From Actinomycetes bacterium (GTDB taxonomy: Bacteria > Actinomycetota > Thermoleophilia > RBG-16-64-13), in assembly GCA_024637095.1 (NCBI GenBank), contig JAGXFV010000034.1:62001-126000 (forward strand): a stretch of 64,000 bases of DNA. Reading direction: 5' to 3'. Shown in pieces: positions 20,249 through 28,640 of this stretch; position 1 is the stretch's first letter; the number at the start of each line of letters is the position of its first letter. A model generated the notes under the pieces. That model worked only from the letters and a program-made list of their open reading frames with translations. It made no database searches and was not told the DNA's origin. Made by a program: the position numbers and the translations under genes.

Positions 20249-22831
20249 ATGGGGCCATTCGAGCGCTGGCTGGTTTGGCGGGTAGGCGTCCCCCGGCTGT
20301 GTTGGGTTCTGCTGGTCCTGGGACTGGTTTTGGGATCGCGGTTCCCTGGGGCATCATCGCGTCTTTTGCCCCTACTCATGGTGCTCATCGTGCTACTCGT
20401 CCTTACCCTGGTCTCTTCTCGGCGGGTAGAAGGGCCAGGGTCTGGGGCGGGAGACAGTATCCGGGCGGAAAACGGGGTACGCGGCGGACTCCCCCGCATC
20501 GCCTTGGTCGGAGCGCTCATCTTGACGGCGGGAGCCGTGCTCGGGACGGGAGACGTCCTGGGGACTCTGACGGCGATCGATGCCGACTCCCCCGAAGCGC
20601 GGAGCGGTGGCTTCTGGGGAGCGATGCGTGCGCGTTCAAGCGGGTATCTGGGACTGGGGTTGGGCGGGCCTCAGGCGGGCCTTCTCCGCGGGGTCGTGCT
20701 CGGGGAGCGGGACGGAGTTCCCCGCGAACTGATCGATGCTTTTCGGGCGAGCGGCCTGGCCCACATCCTCTCCGTTAGCGGTCTCCACGTTGCCGGGCTG
20801 GCCGGCGGGGTGATAGCGATCGCCGGCGTACTGCGTCTGCCGCGACGCCCCGCACTCTTGCTGGCGGGCCTCTGCGCGGCAGTCTTCGTTCCTCTGACGG
20901 GAGCTCGGGTGCCGGTTATTCGGGCCTTCGTCATGCTGCTCGCCGTGCTTTCCGCCGAGCTTTCGGGCAGGCGGCGCGACTCCTGGCTGGTGCTTGTTCA
21001 GGCTGCCACCGTGGTGCTCGTCTGGGATCCTCTGGCGTACACTGCGGTGGGTTTTCAACTCTCTTTCGCGGCGGTGGCCGGCATTCTGGCCTGGGGCAGT
21101 AGACTGCAGCGCGCACTCGGCTTTCTTCCCGAGTTGCTCGCACAGGGGATGGCCATCTCGCTCGCCGCCACGCTCGGCACCCTTCCTGTGTCTCTGCTGG
21201 TGTTTGGCAGCGCCTCGATCGTCGGCGTCCTCGCCAACGTATTCGCCGTGCCGGTGCTGCCGGTCGTGATGGGCTTGGGCATGGGCTCCCTGCTAAGCGG
21301 CTTCTTGGGAGAGGCACTGCCTGTGGTGTTCAACCGGCTGGCGGCGGTTCTCCTCGCGTACGTGACCGAGATCGCGATGGTCTTCTCCCGCGCACCTCTC
21401 TTGGAATTCCGCATGGTGGCGCCTCTTCTCGGGCTGCTCGTTGGCGGGGCGGCTGCCTACGTCTTGCTCTTGCTGAAGCGGCGAGAGGACGCGCGGGCGG
21501 GGCGGGGTTTTGCGCTTCTCCCAATTCTGGCAGCCGGAGGACTGTTGGGTTTGGCCTTGTGGACGGCCGCAAGTTTCGTCCATAGGGAAGCTGTACTGGC
21601 CTGGGGCAGGGAGAGCTGGCCCGAAAGGCCCGAACTGCGCGTGCTCGATGCGGGAGAGGGAGCCGCCGTACTCGTGCGCACGCCGGGAGGGAAGACGGCC
21701 CTGATCGACGGAGGCCCTGCTGAGATGGACCTGGGAGGGCAACTCCGAGCCCTCGGCGTCCGGCGCCTCGACCTGGTGGTGATCACGCACCCCCACCTGG
21801 ATCATTTCGGTGGGTTGCTCGAGGCGCTCGCGGAGTTGGAGGTCGAAACCTTCATCGACCGAGTTCGGTTGACGGAGGCGGACTCCATGGCGCCGGGCGG
21901 CGGAGTCGATGGGATTGTGGACGGGGTGCGCGTCAAGGGTGTCGACCAGGCGTGGGCGAAAGAACCGTCTCGCGATTCCATGGCTTACTATGCTCTTCTC
22001 GAAGCCCTCGACGAGCAAGGCTCGCGCCGGCTGTCCGGCGAGGAGGCCTTGAAGCTTCGGCTGGACGGGCTGGAGTTCGAGTTCCTGGCCAGACGGCCTC
22101 CGGTGTTGGTCGACCGAGGCGCGGGCAAGGAACTCGACGGCGATCGGGTAAACGACGCGTCACTCGTGACGGTGGTTCGCTGCGACGGCGTTGCTATACT
22201 CGTCCCAGGCGATGCCGAGGCGCCTGTCCTACGGGCGCTCGGGATACCGGTGGTTGCGTTGGTCGTGCCTCATCACGGCAGCAAAGAGGCCGTCGATGCG
22301 GCCCTGCTCATGCGGTTGGCGCCAAGCATCGCCGTCATCCCCGTCGGGCCCAACACTTATGGGCATCCGGCTCCTGAAGTTATTGCTGATCTCGCGGCCA
22401 GTGGCGTCAGCACCTTCCGGAGCGATGCGCACGGCTGGGTAGCCTTGGAGTTCGGTCAGGGGCGACTCGCGGTGCGCACGCAGCACGGGTCGGGAGCAGT
22501 GTCCGCCCGTCCATCGACGGACATGGTCTGGTGGATGCGGGAACAACGGCAGAGGGGGATCGTCAGTGCCCGGAGGCAAGGGCGCAAAGAGCAGCGGGAC
22601 CGGCGGGGGAGAGGCCAGGCGGCCTTTGTCCCCGGCGTATCTCATCCTTGGGGACGACGAACCCAAGGTCGAACTCGCGCTCCGCCGCCTGCGTGCCCGC
22701 ATAGTCGAGGAGTCGGGCACCGAACTGAACATCGACGAGTTCCGCGCGGGCGACCATCCGGCACGCGAAGCGGTGGCTGCCGCCAACACTCTGGCCTTCT
22801 TGGAGGGAATCCGGTTGGTCCTGGTGCATGA
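20249..22831 (+). CDS. comEC: ComEC/Rec2 family competence protein (DNA uptake channel)
   Basis: Inner-membrane channel for single-stranded DNA. The 860-residue frame has hydrophobic segments at the N-terminus, the Competence domain (about 120-400; GLAHILSVSGLHVAGLAGG is its signature), more membrane helices, and a C-terminal metallo-beta-lactamase-like domain (about 455-740) with VVITHPHLDHFGG and VPHHGSKEAVD, possibly a nuclease. Homology should end near residue 750. The last ~85 residues are basic, proline-rich and overlap the start of holA by 266 bases in another frame, so the true stop may have been lost or the tail may be unstructured. Confidence 0.92.
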   Translation: MGPFERWLVWRVGVPRLCWVLLVLGLVLGSRFPGASSRLLPLLMVLIVLLVLTLVSSRRVEGPGSGAGDSIRAENGVRGGLPRIALVGALILTAGAVLGTGDVLGTLTAIDADSPEARSGGFWGAMRARSSGYLGLGLGGPQAGLLRGVVLGERDGVPRELIDAFRASGLAHILSVSGLHVAGLAGGVIAIAGVLRLPRRPALLLAGLCAAVFVPLTGARVPVIRAFVMLLAVLSAELSGRRRDSWLVLVQAATVVLVWDPLAYTAVGFQLSFAAVAGILAWGSRLQRALGFLPELLAQGMAISLAATLGTLPVSLLVFGSASIVGVLANVFAVPVLPVVMGLGMGSLLSGFLGEALPVVFNRLAAVLLAYVTEIAMVFSRAPLLEFRMVAPLLGLLVGGAAAYVLLLLKRREDARAGRGFALLPILAAGGLLGLALWTAASFVHREAVLAWGRESWPERPELRVLDAGEGAAVLVRTPGGKTALIDGGPAEMDLGGQLRALGVRRLDLVVITHPHLDHFGGLLEALAELEVETFIDRVRLTEADSMAPGGGVDGIVDGVRVKGVDQAWAKEPSRDSMAYYALLEALDEQGSRRLSGEEALKLRLDGLEFEFLARRPPVLVDRGAGKELDGDRVNDASLVTVVRCDGVAILVPGDAEAPVLRALGIPVVALVVPHHGSKEAVDAALLMRLAPSIAVIPVGPNTYGHPAPEVIADLAASGVSTFRSDAHGWVALEFGQGRLAVRTQHGSGAVSARPSTDMVWWMREQRQRGIVSARRQGRKEQRDRRGRGQAAFVPGVSHPWGRRTQGRTRAPPPACPHSRGVGHRTEHRRVPRGRPSGTRSGGCRQHSGLLGGNPVGPGA

Positions 22832-23579
22832 CGCTCAGGCCTGGCGCAAGCCGGATAAGGAGGACATCGCCGCCTATCTCGAGTCGCCGGCGCCTGACGC
22901 CTGCCTCGCCCTGGTGGCAACCACGCTTCCGCCCAAAGACCCGCTGCGCAAGGCTTTCCAGAAGAAGGGCGAGGTGCTCGAGTACCGAGCGCCCAAGAGC
23001 TGGGAGCTCCCGGAATGGACGGTCAGGCAGGCGAAGAAGCTCGGGGTCAGCCTTGGTTCGGCCGAGGCCAAGCTCTTGGTCGAACGAGCGGGCGCCCACC
23101 AGCAGAGTATCCTGCGCGAACTGGAGAAGCTGCTCAGCTACAAGGGGCGCGCCCGGGTGACCGCCGAGGACGTGGAGCTCCTGGTTCCGCGTACTCTGGA
23201 GGCCCGGGTCTTCGATCTGGTCGATGCGGTGGTCGATGGGCAAGGGTACGCCGCCTTCTCCATCGTCGAGGATCTCTACGGATCGGGCGAGAAACCGAAT
23301 GGCCTCTTCTACCGGGTGCTGCGTCACTACCAGCAGCTTGCCCGGGTGCTCGCACTCCGTGAGGAAGGCTGGCCGCAGGCGCAGATTCAGTCGGAGCTCC
23401 AGCTGAAGCCCTATCCCGCCAAGAAGATCTTCAAGCAGGCGGGCAATTACTCGGTCGAGCGGGTGCGGGCGGCGCTTGGTCACCTTGCCGAGACGGACGC
23501 GCGCATGAAGGGCCAGGCGAACACCCCTGCCGAATTCGAACTCGAGCTCTGCTTGGGGAGACTGCTCGCGCTACGCTGA
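22566..23579 (+). CDS. holA: DNA polymerase III, delta subunit
   Basis: Clamp-loader subunit that opens the sliding clamp. 337 residues. The N-terminal AAA-like domain lacks a working P-loop, as usual for delta: AYLILGDDEPKVELALRRL, then LVHDAQAW, and a C-terminal collar domain with GLFYRVLRHYQQLARVLALRE and KIFKQAGNYSVERV. GTG at 22566 has AGAGGGGGAT upstream at good spacing; a TTG at 22626 just before the conserved part is an alternative. It begins inside the comEC frame. Confidence 0.93.
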   Translation: MPGGKGAKSSGTGGGEARRPLSPAYLILGDDEPKVELALRRLRARIVEESGTELNIDEFRAGDHPAREAVAAANTLAFLEGIRLVLVHDAQAWRKPDKEDIAAYLESPAPDACLALVATTLPPKDPLRKAFQKKGEVLEYRAPKSWELPEWTVRQAKKLGVSLGSAEAKLLVERAGAHQQSILRELEKLLSYKGRARVTAEDVELLVPRTLEARVFDLVDAVVDGQGYAAFSIVEDLYGSGEKPNGLFYRVLRHYQQLARVLALREEGWPQAQIQSELQLKPYPAKKIFKQAGNYSVERVRAALGHLAETDARMKGQANTPAEFELELCLGRLLALR

Positions 23580-23645
23580 GGTCATGAAGGGACGGCGTGA
23601 CGGGGGTGCTGATGGGTAATGTGATGGGCGAGGAAGAGAGGCCCA

Positions 23646-23685
23646 GAGGGGCCGGGCGTGGAGGCGTGCCTCCGGCCCGGGGTCC
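23646..23685. terminator. Shared hairpin between convergent holA and rpsT
   Basis: GGGCCGGGC...GGAGGCGTGCCTCC...GGCCCGGGG forms a large GC-rich stem with an inner GGAGG/CCTCC helix. It lies between the stop codons of two convergent genes, and on the plus strand CTACTCTTT follows. It can serve both strands, though T-runs are weak. Confidence 0.5.
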
Positions 23686-23958
23686 CTACTCTTTGGCGGA
23701 GAGTTGCTGGACGAGGTGATCGACCTTCGACTTCTTGCGGGCCGCGTTGTTGTCGTGAATGGCATGCTTCGCCGCGGCCTTGTCGATGGTGGAACTCAGC
23801 TTCCGGGCTATTTCCCGAGCCTGATCCTCCTCCTTGGCCGCCACAGAGTCACGAAGGCGGCGGAAGTACGTCTTGATCGCGGACTTGTAGCGAAGATTCT
23901 CCATGCGCTGACGCTGCGCGATAACCACGCGTTTACGCTGTTGTCTGCTGTTGGCCAC
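23686..23958 (-). CDS. rpsT: 30S ribosomal protein S20
   Basis: 90 residues, basic and helical, the standard length. It opens MANSRQQRKRVVIAQRQR and has the conserved TYFRRLRDSV and KAAAKHAIHDNNAARKKS regions that contact 16S rRNA. GTG start at 23958 behind GGGAGGAGGTGA. Transcribed away from murJ, with a shared promoter zone of 83 bases. Confidence 0.98.
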   Translation of the reverse strand: MANSRQQRKRVVIAQRQRMENLRYKSAIKTYFRRLRDSVAAKEEDQAREIARKLSSTIDKAAAKHAIHDNNAARKKSKVDHLVQQLSAKE

Positions 23959-24024
23959 TTGTCACCTCCTCCCACCGAATCGCAGGGGCTATTGCGATGC
24001 CTTCCCTTGAAGGCCGGGGGAGTT

Positions 24025-24032
24025 TAGCATAG
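24025..24032. promoter_or_regulatory. Overlapping -10 boxes for divergent murJ and rpsT
   Basis: TAGCATA holds TAGCAT on the plus strand (24025-24030) and TATGCT on the minus strand (24032-24027). The plus-strand box would start murJ mRNA only about 5 bases before its GTG. The minus-strand box gives rpsT a leader of about 60 bases containing a strong ribosome-binding site. Confidence 0.45.
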
Positions 24033-24041
24033 CCCCCATAC

Positions 24042-25715
24042 GTGGGCAATCGAGGTAGACAGGGTCTGGCGGCCGCGGCCGCCTTTCTAATGGTCGCGAC
24101 GGCGGCCTCGCGGGTGCTCGGCCTTTTCCGCGAGCAGGTGATGCTCTCGGTGCTGGGGCTAAACGCGCAAATGGGGGCCTTCACCGTCGCCTTCAAGATC
24201 CCCAGTCTGGTCCGCACGCTGGTCGCCGATACCGCTCTGAGCGCCGCCTTTATCCCCGTGTTCAGCGAGCTCCTGGCCAAGGACCGGCGGGAAGAAGCCT
24301 GGCAGGTGGCCACCACCATAATGCTGCTGGCCACCCTTGTCCTGGGCGTCATCAGTTTGATGGGAGTGCTGTTCGCCCCGCAGGTGGTTGCGCTGGCCGC
24401 GCCCGGCTTCGAGGATCCGGCGACAATCGAGCTGGCGGTGGAGCTCACCCGCATCATGTTCCCCACCGTGCTCATCTTCGGTCTAACCGGAATCATGATG
24501 GGGATTCTCAACTCATACGATCACTTCACCCTCCCCGCGCTCGCGCCCATCGTGTGGAACCTGGTCATCATCGGTGCGGTGTTCTTCTTCGCCGACGACC
24601 TGGGCTTTCAAGCCTTGGCCTGGGGCATTGTCATCGGCACGGTGCTGCAGTTGGTCATCCAAATACCAGCGGTGACCTCCCGGGGCGGGCGGAAGATGCT
24701 TTCGGTCTCGCTGCGCCACCCTGCGGTCCGTCGGGTGGGGATCCTGCTGGGGCCGGTGATGCTCAGCCTGGGCGTGGTCAACTTCAACGTGCTGATCAAC
24801 ACCATCATCGCCAGCTACATAAGCGAAGAGGCGCCTGCCGTCATCGACAAGGCTTTCCGTCTGTTTCAGCTTCCCCAGGGGATGTTCGCCATCGCCATCG
24901 GGACGGTGCTCTTCCCGGCGCTCTCGCGACTGGCGGCTTCCGATCAGCTGACCGGTTTTCGCTCGACGGTCTCGCTGGGGGTGCGGCAGATCCTGTTCGT
25001 CACCCTGCCCTTCACCGGGTTTTTCATCGTGCTCGGTCAGCCCACGGTGCGCTTGATCTTCGAGCACGGGTTGGTCTCCCCCGAGGACACCGGGCAGATC
25101 GCCTGGGCGCTCGCCTTCTACAGCGCGGGCATGGCCTTCGTAAGCGCCAACACGTTGCTGAACCGGGCCTTCTACGGTTTGCAGAAGGCCTGGCTCCCGT
25201 TGATGGTCGGCGGCATCAATCTGGTTTTGAACGCGGCTCTAAGCCTGGCTCTGTATCGTCCCCTGGAGGAGGGCGGCATCACCCTGTCCACCGCGTTGGT
25301 GTCGGCATTCAACTTTCTCGCGCTGATGTGGCTGCTCAAGCGGGAGGTAGGCACGGTCGACGGCCGGGCCATAGCCTCCTCCGGGTTCAGGTCGGTGGCT
25401 TCGCTCGTTCCGCTTGGCCTGGCGGGCTTCGGGGCCTGGTATCTGCTTGACGGCCTCGTGGGAAGATCGCTGCCGGGGCAGCTGGTCTCGCTGGCAGCGG
25501 GGTACGCCGCCGGACTCGCCGCCTACGCCATCGCCGCTCGGCTCCTGCGAATGCAGGAACTGCATGAAGTGCTGGCGGTGTTACGGCGGCGTCGCAGCCG
25601 GGCGGCCGTGGGCGAGGCAGGGGTAACCGCGGGCACGGAGGCGGGATCCGAGGGGGGCGACATCGCTCCGGGATTCTCCCGCTCCTCGGCCGACTCGACA
25701 GACGAAGGAGACTAA
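24042..25715 (+). CDS. murJ: Lipid II flippase MurJ (MviN family)
   Basis: Flips lipid II across the cytoplasmic membrane for peptidoglycan synthesis. 557 residues with about 14 hydrophobic segments. Family signatures: ASRVLGLFREQVM near the N-terminus, AFKIPSLVRTLVADTALSAAF, FIPVFSEL, RLFQLPQGMFAIAIGTVLFP and NTLLNRAFYGLQ. A short charged cytoplasmic tail ends the protein. GTG start at 24042; the mRNA may be nearly leaderless. A MoaD-like gene follows after 1 base. Confidence 0.95.
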   Translation: MGNRGRQGLAAAAAFLMVATAASRVLGLFREQVMLSVLGLNAQMGAFTVAFKIPSLVRTLVADTALSAAFIPVFSELLAKDRREEAWQVATTIMLLATLVLGVISLMGVLFAPQVVALAAPGFEDPATIELAVELTRIMFPTVLIFGLTGIMMGILNSYDHFTLPALAPIVWNLVIIGAVFFFADDLGFQALAWGIVIGTVLQLVIQIPAVTSRGGRKMLSVSLRHPAVRRVGILLGPVMLSLGVVNFNVLINTIIASYISEEAPAVIDKAFRLFQLPQGMFAIAIGTVLFPALSRLAASDQLTGFRSTVSLGVRQILFVTLPFTGFFIVLGQPTVRLIFEHGLVSPEDTGQIAWALAFYSAGMAFVSANTLLNRAFYGLQKAWLPLMVGGINLVLNAALSLALYRPLEEGGITLSTALVSAFNFLALMWLLKREVGTVDGRAIASSGFRSVASLVPLGLAGFGAWYLLDGLVGRSLPGQLVSLAAGYAAGLAAYAIAARLLRMQELHEVLAVLRRRRSRAAVGEAGVTAGTEAGSEGGDIAPGFSRSSADSTDEGD

Positions 25716-25716
25716 G

Positions 25717-26010
25717 GTGAACTCGACGAGCGCGGACGATCCCATTCGGGTGACGGTGAAGCTCGGCACGGAACTGCGCGCGAAGGTGCCTCAATTCGAG
25801 GGGGGAGAAGGCCAGGTCGAACTTCCGCCGGGAGCGAGCGTGCGCGACCTGATGGCCCAACTGGGGATTCCCGAAGGCGAGGTCAATCTCATTTATCGCG
25901 ACTTCAAGCCGGTGGTGCCCGAGGCCGAGCTTGAAGACGGCAGTCGAGTCGCGCTCTTTCCGCCCAACTTCATCCACTTCTCTCAGTTCTACCTCAAGCG
26001 GGGAGAGTAG
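25717..26010 (+). CDS. MoaD/ThiS-fold (ubiquitin-like) small protein 1
   Basis: 97 residues, GTG start 1 base after murJ, with GAAGGAGAC before it. The pattern LPPGASVRDLMAQLGIPE, then VNLIYRDFKPV, then LEDGSRVALFPP matches the beta-grasp sulfur-carrier fold. Unlike true MoaD or ThiS it does not end in Gly-Gly: after the ALFPP element it continues into NFIHFSQFYLKRGE. It therefore cannot be activated in the standard way and may be a binding module. It resembles the next gene in layout. Function unknown. Confidence 0.65.
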   Translation: MNSTSADDPIRVTVKLGTELRAKVPQFEGGEGQVELPPGASVRDLMAQLGIPEGEVNLIYRDFKPVVPEAELEDGSRVALFPPNFIHFSQFYLKRGE

Positions 26011-26164
26011 GCGGGTTCACGCCGGAGTGGCGCGCGATTGAGCGAAGCCGCAGGTAAAGGCGTGGCTGGGGAGCGTGCTGGCGGGCTCCCGCGGGTACCG
26101 GAAAGGCTACGCCTTGGGCGGAAGAGTTGGTAAAGACACCGCGGCACACGAGGGGTGGTCATCG

Positions 26165-26425
26165 ATGTCGGAGCGGATGATCGAGATTCGGGGGTACTTC
26201 ACCCTCGGCGACCGTATGGGAGGCAAGCGCCGTATCTCGGCGGATCGGGATTGGACGGTCTCGGACCTTCGCGAGGAGGTGGGCCTAGCCGAGAAGGAGG
26301 TGGGCTTCACCATGGTGAACGGCTGCTGGGCGGATCCGGCCTCCGAGGTCCTGGGGGGTGACCGGGTCGCCTTCTTCCCCGAATACGTGCCCTACCACAA
26401 GGTCTACGGGATGTGCGTGCTCTAA
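26165..26425 (+). CDS. MoaD/ThiS-fold (ubiquitin-like) small protein 2
   Basis: 86 residues. [28 protein letters not shown] and [12 protein letters not shown] follow the same beta-grasp order as the previous gene, again ending without Gly-Gly ([13 protein letters not shown]). The start could be ATG 26165 or ATG 26177; ribosome-binding sequence is weak. An in-frame region back to 26075 is unlike the family. About 150 bases of apparently non-coding sequence separate it from its paralogue. The 161-bp repeat begins directly at its stop codon. Confidence 0.6.
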   Translation: MSERMIEIRGYFTLGDRMGGKRRISADRDWTVSDLREEVGLAEKEVGFTMVNGCWADPASEVLGGDRVAFFPEYVPYHKVYGMCVL

Positions 26426-26586
26426 CAGGCCGTTGAAGAATGACGCTTCGCCGCGGGAGTGCGCTGGGTACGCGCAAGGCAAGGACGCAGGGAGCGTTCG
26501 TAGCAGCGCTACGAGCGCGACCGAGGACGACGCATGGCGCCGCCCAGTGCGGTCCCGCGGCCGCGGTCTCGTTCTTCAACAGTCTG
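26426..26586. mobile_element. MITE-like palindromic repeat element, 161 bp
   Basis: The ends are 15-base inverted repeats, CAGGCCGTTGAAGAA on the left and (reverse complement) CAGACTGTTGAAGAA on the right, matching at 13 of 15 positions. The centre has a palindrome TCGTAGCAGCGCTACGA and a GCAAGGCAAGGACGCAGGGAG stretch of a kind I recall from dispersed intergenic repeats of many bacteria. It has no coding capacity of its own. It sits exactly between the MoaD-like stop codon and the lepA promoter. I saw no obvious second copy in this window, but I did not search it exhaustively. Confidence 0.65.
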
Positions 26587-26638
26587 CCAAGGCCGCCCCT
26601 CACGGCGGTGTCCAACCGTCCGCTTTGGCGGCCTGGGG

Positions 26639-26644
26639 TACAAT
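26639..26644 (+). promoter_or_regulatory. Candidate -10 box for lepA
   Basis: TACAAT ends 10 bases before the lepA ATG and no ribosome-binding site intervenes, which implies a leader of only a few bases. Confidence 0.45.
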
Positions 26645-26654
26645 ACGTGGCCGC

Positions 26655-28466
26655 ATGGACGCCTTTTCTCATATTCGCAACTTCTCCATCATTGCCCACA
26701 TCGATCACGGCAAGTCGACGCTGGCCGACCGCATCCTGCAGATCACCAAGACGGTGGCCGAGCGCGAGATGCGCGAGCAGATGCTGGACCGCATGGACAT
26801 CGAGCGGGAGCGGGGGATCACCATCAAGGCGCAGGCCGTGCGCGTCTACTACAAGGCTTCCGACGGGCGGGACTATCAGCTCAACCTGATCGACACCCCC
26901 GGCCACGTGGACTTTACCTACGAGGTCTCGCGGAGTCTGGCTGCCTGTGAAGGGGCGTTGCTGGTGGTGGACGCGAGCCAGGGCATCGAGGCGCAGACCC
27001 TGGCCAACACTTACCTGGCCCTCGAGCACGACCTGGAGATCATCCCCGTGCTCAACAAGATCGATCTGCCCGGCGCCGAGCCGGAACGTCGCTCGGAGGA
27101 GATCGTCAACCTGATCGGCTGTGAGCCCCAGGATATTTTGCACATCTCGGCCAAGACGGGAGCCGGGGTTGAAGAGGTGCTCGAGGCCATCGTGCACCGG
27201 ATCCCGCCACCGCAGGGGGATCTCCACGGCCCGCCCCGCGCGCTGATCTTCGATTCGCTCTACGACCAGTACCGTGGCGTTGTGGCTTTCGTGCGGGTGG
27301 TGGACGGCAGCTTCAGCAAGAACGACCGCATCCGCAGTTATGCGACCCAGCGCAAGAGCGAAGTCGAAGACGTGGGCATCTTCAGCCCGGACATGCTGGC
27401 TACGGGTACGCTCAGCGCAGGAGAGGTGGGCTACATCATCGCCGGGATCAAGGAGGTGGCGGACCTGCGTGTGGGGGACACCCTGACGCACATCGACAAT
27501 GCCGCTCCCCACCCGCTGGAGGGTTACCGGGAAGCGACGCCGATGGTGTTTTGCGGGCTGTTTCCCATGGAGGGCGACGACTACCCCGCGCTGCGTGAGG
27601 CTCTGGAAAAACTGGCTCTGAACGACGCTTCGCTGCATTACGAGCCGGAGACCTCCAAGGCGCTGGGCTTCGGCTTTCGCTGCGGATTCCTTGGTTTGCT
27701 GCACATGGAGATCGTGCGCGAGCGCCTGGAGCGGGAATTCAACCTGGAACTGCTCACCACGACTCCCAACGTGCGCTACGAGGTGGAACTACTGAACGGT
27801 GAAGTGCGCATGGTCAGCAACCCGGTGGACTTTCCCGATCCCGCCGTTATCGCGGAGGTGCGGGAGCCCTATGTGGCTGCCAGCATCATGGTGCCCAGCG
27901 ACTTCGTGGGCACGGTGATGGAGCTCTGCCAGGACAAGCGGGGAGCCTTCCGCGACATGGAGTACCTCTCCGAGGAGCGGGTTCGGCTCGCCTACGACCT
28001 TCCTCTGGCCGAGATCGTGCTCGACTTCTTCGACCTGCTAAAGACCCGCAGCCGGGGCTACGCCAGCCTGGATTACGAGATGAAAGGGTTCGAGCAGGGC
28101 GACCTGGTCAAGCTGGACATTCTGATCGCCGGCGATCCGGTGGACGCGCTCAGCCTGATCGTGCATAGGGACAAGGCCTACCAGGCGGGGCGGGACATCG
28201 CCGAGCGACTGCGCAAGCGCATCCCGCGGCAGATGTTCGAGGTTGCCATCCAGGCTGCGATCGGGAGTCACGTCATCGCCCGGGAGACGGTGCGGGCCAT
28301 CCGCAAGGACGTCTTGGCAAAGTGCTACGGCGGGGATATCACTCGCAAGCGCAAGCTGCTCGAAAAGCAGAAGGCGGGCAAGCGGCGAATGAAGACGGTG
28401 GGGCGCGTGGAGATTCCGCAAGAAGCATTCCTCGCCGTGCTGGACCTGGACGACAAGGGCGATTAG
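26655..28466 (+). CDS. lepA: Elongation factor 4 (LepA) GTPase
   Basis: Ribosomal back-translocase-type GTPase, also linked to 30S assembly. 603 residues, the standard size. G-domain motifs: [15 protein letters not shown] (G1), RGITIKAQ (G2), DTPGHVDF (G3), NKIDLP (G4). The LepA-specific C-terminal domain is present ([19 protein letters not shown] near the end, with conserved basic residues). ATG 26655 begins the conserved sequence; the same frame is open back to 26358 through the repeat element, but that part is not family-like. Confidence 0.98.
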   Translation: MDAFSHIRNFSIIAHIDHGKSTLADRILQITKTVAEREMREQMLDRMDIERERGITIKAQAVRVYYKASDGRDYQLNLIDTPGHVDFTYEVSRSLAACEGALLVVDASQGIEAQTLANTYLALEHDLEIIPVLNKIDLPGAEPERRSEEIVNLIGCEPQDILHISAKTGAGVEEVLEAIVHRIPPPQGDLHGPPRALIFDSLYDQYRGVVAFVRVVDGSFSKNDRIRSYATQRKSEVEDVGIFSPDMLATGTLSAGEVGYIIAGIKEVADLRVGDTLTHIDNAAPHPLEGYREATPMVFCGLFPMEGDDYPALREALEKLALNDASLHYEPETSKALGFGFRCGFLGLLHMEIVRERLEREFNLELLTTTPNVRYEVELLNGEVRMVSNPVDFPDPAVIAEVREPYVAASIMVPSDFVGTVMELCQDKRGAFRDMEYLSEERVRLAYDLPLAEIVLDFFDLLKTRSRGYASLDYEMKGFEQGDLVKLDILIAGDPVDALSLIVHRDKAYQAGRDIAERLRKRIPRQMFEVAIQAAIGSHVIARETVRAIRKDVLAKCYGGDITRKRKLLEKQKAGKRRMKTVGRVEIPQEAFLAVLDLDDKGD

Positions 28467-28481
28467 CCCGGTGGGCTGCAC

Positions 28482-28640
28482 TTGATTCTCGAGTACCTTA
28501 TCGCCGGGCTGATCCTGCTGGTCCTGGGTGGGGTTCGGTTGCTGCTCCCCGATCCTGAGGGTCGTTGGCTTTCGAAGGCGCTGGGCATCGCCGCACTGCT
28601 GTTCGGCCTGATTCTTTTCGTCGCGGCCCTCGTACTCTGA
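28482..28640 (+). CDS. 52-residue two-helix membrane protein
   Basis: A short open frame read between lepA and hemW: TTG at 28482, TGA at 28638-28640 overlapping the hemW ATG by one base. The protein has two hydrophobic helices (EYLIAGLILLVLGGVRLLL and ALGIAALLFGLILFVAALVL) joined by a short charged turn with Pro-Asp-Pro-Glu-Gly-Arg. The tight fit between its neighbours and the clean two-helix pattern argue that it is real; the TTG start and a modest ribosome-binding sequence (GGTGGG) argue for caution. Function unknown. Confidence 0.55.
   Translation: MILEYLIAGLILLVLGGVRLLLPDPEGRWLSKALGIAALLFGLILFVAALVL

Noticed and set aside
26358-26654. N-terminal extension of LepA through the repeat element
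   Set aside because: Translates the MITE-like element; LepA homology starts at 26655.
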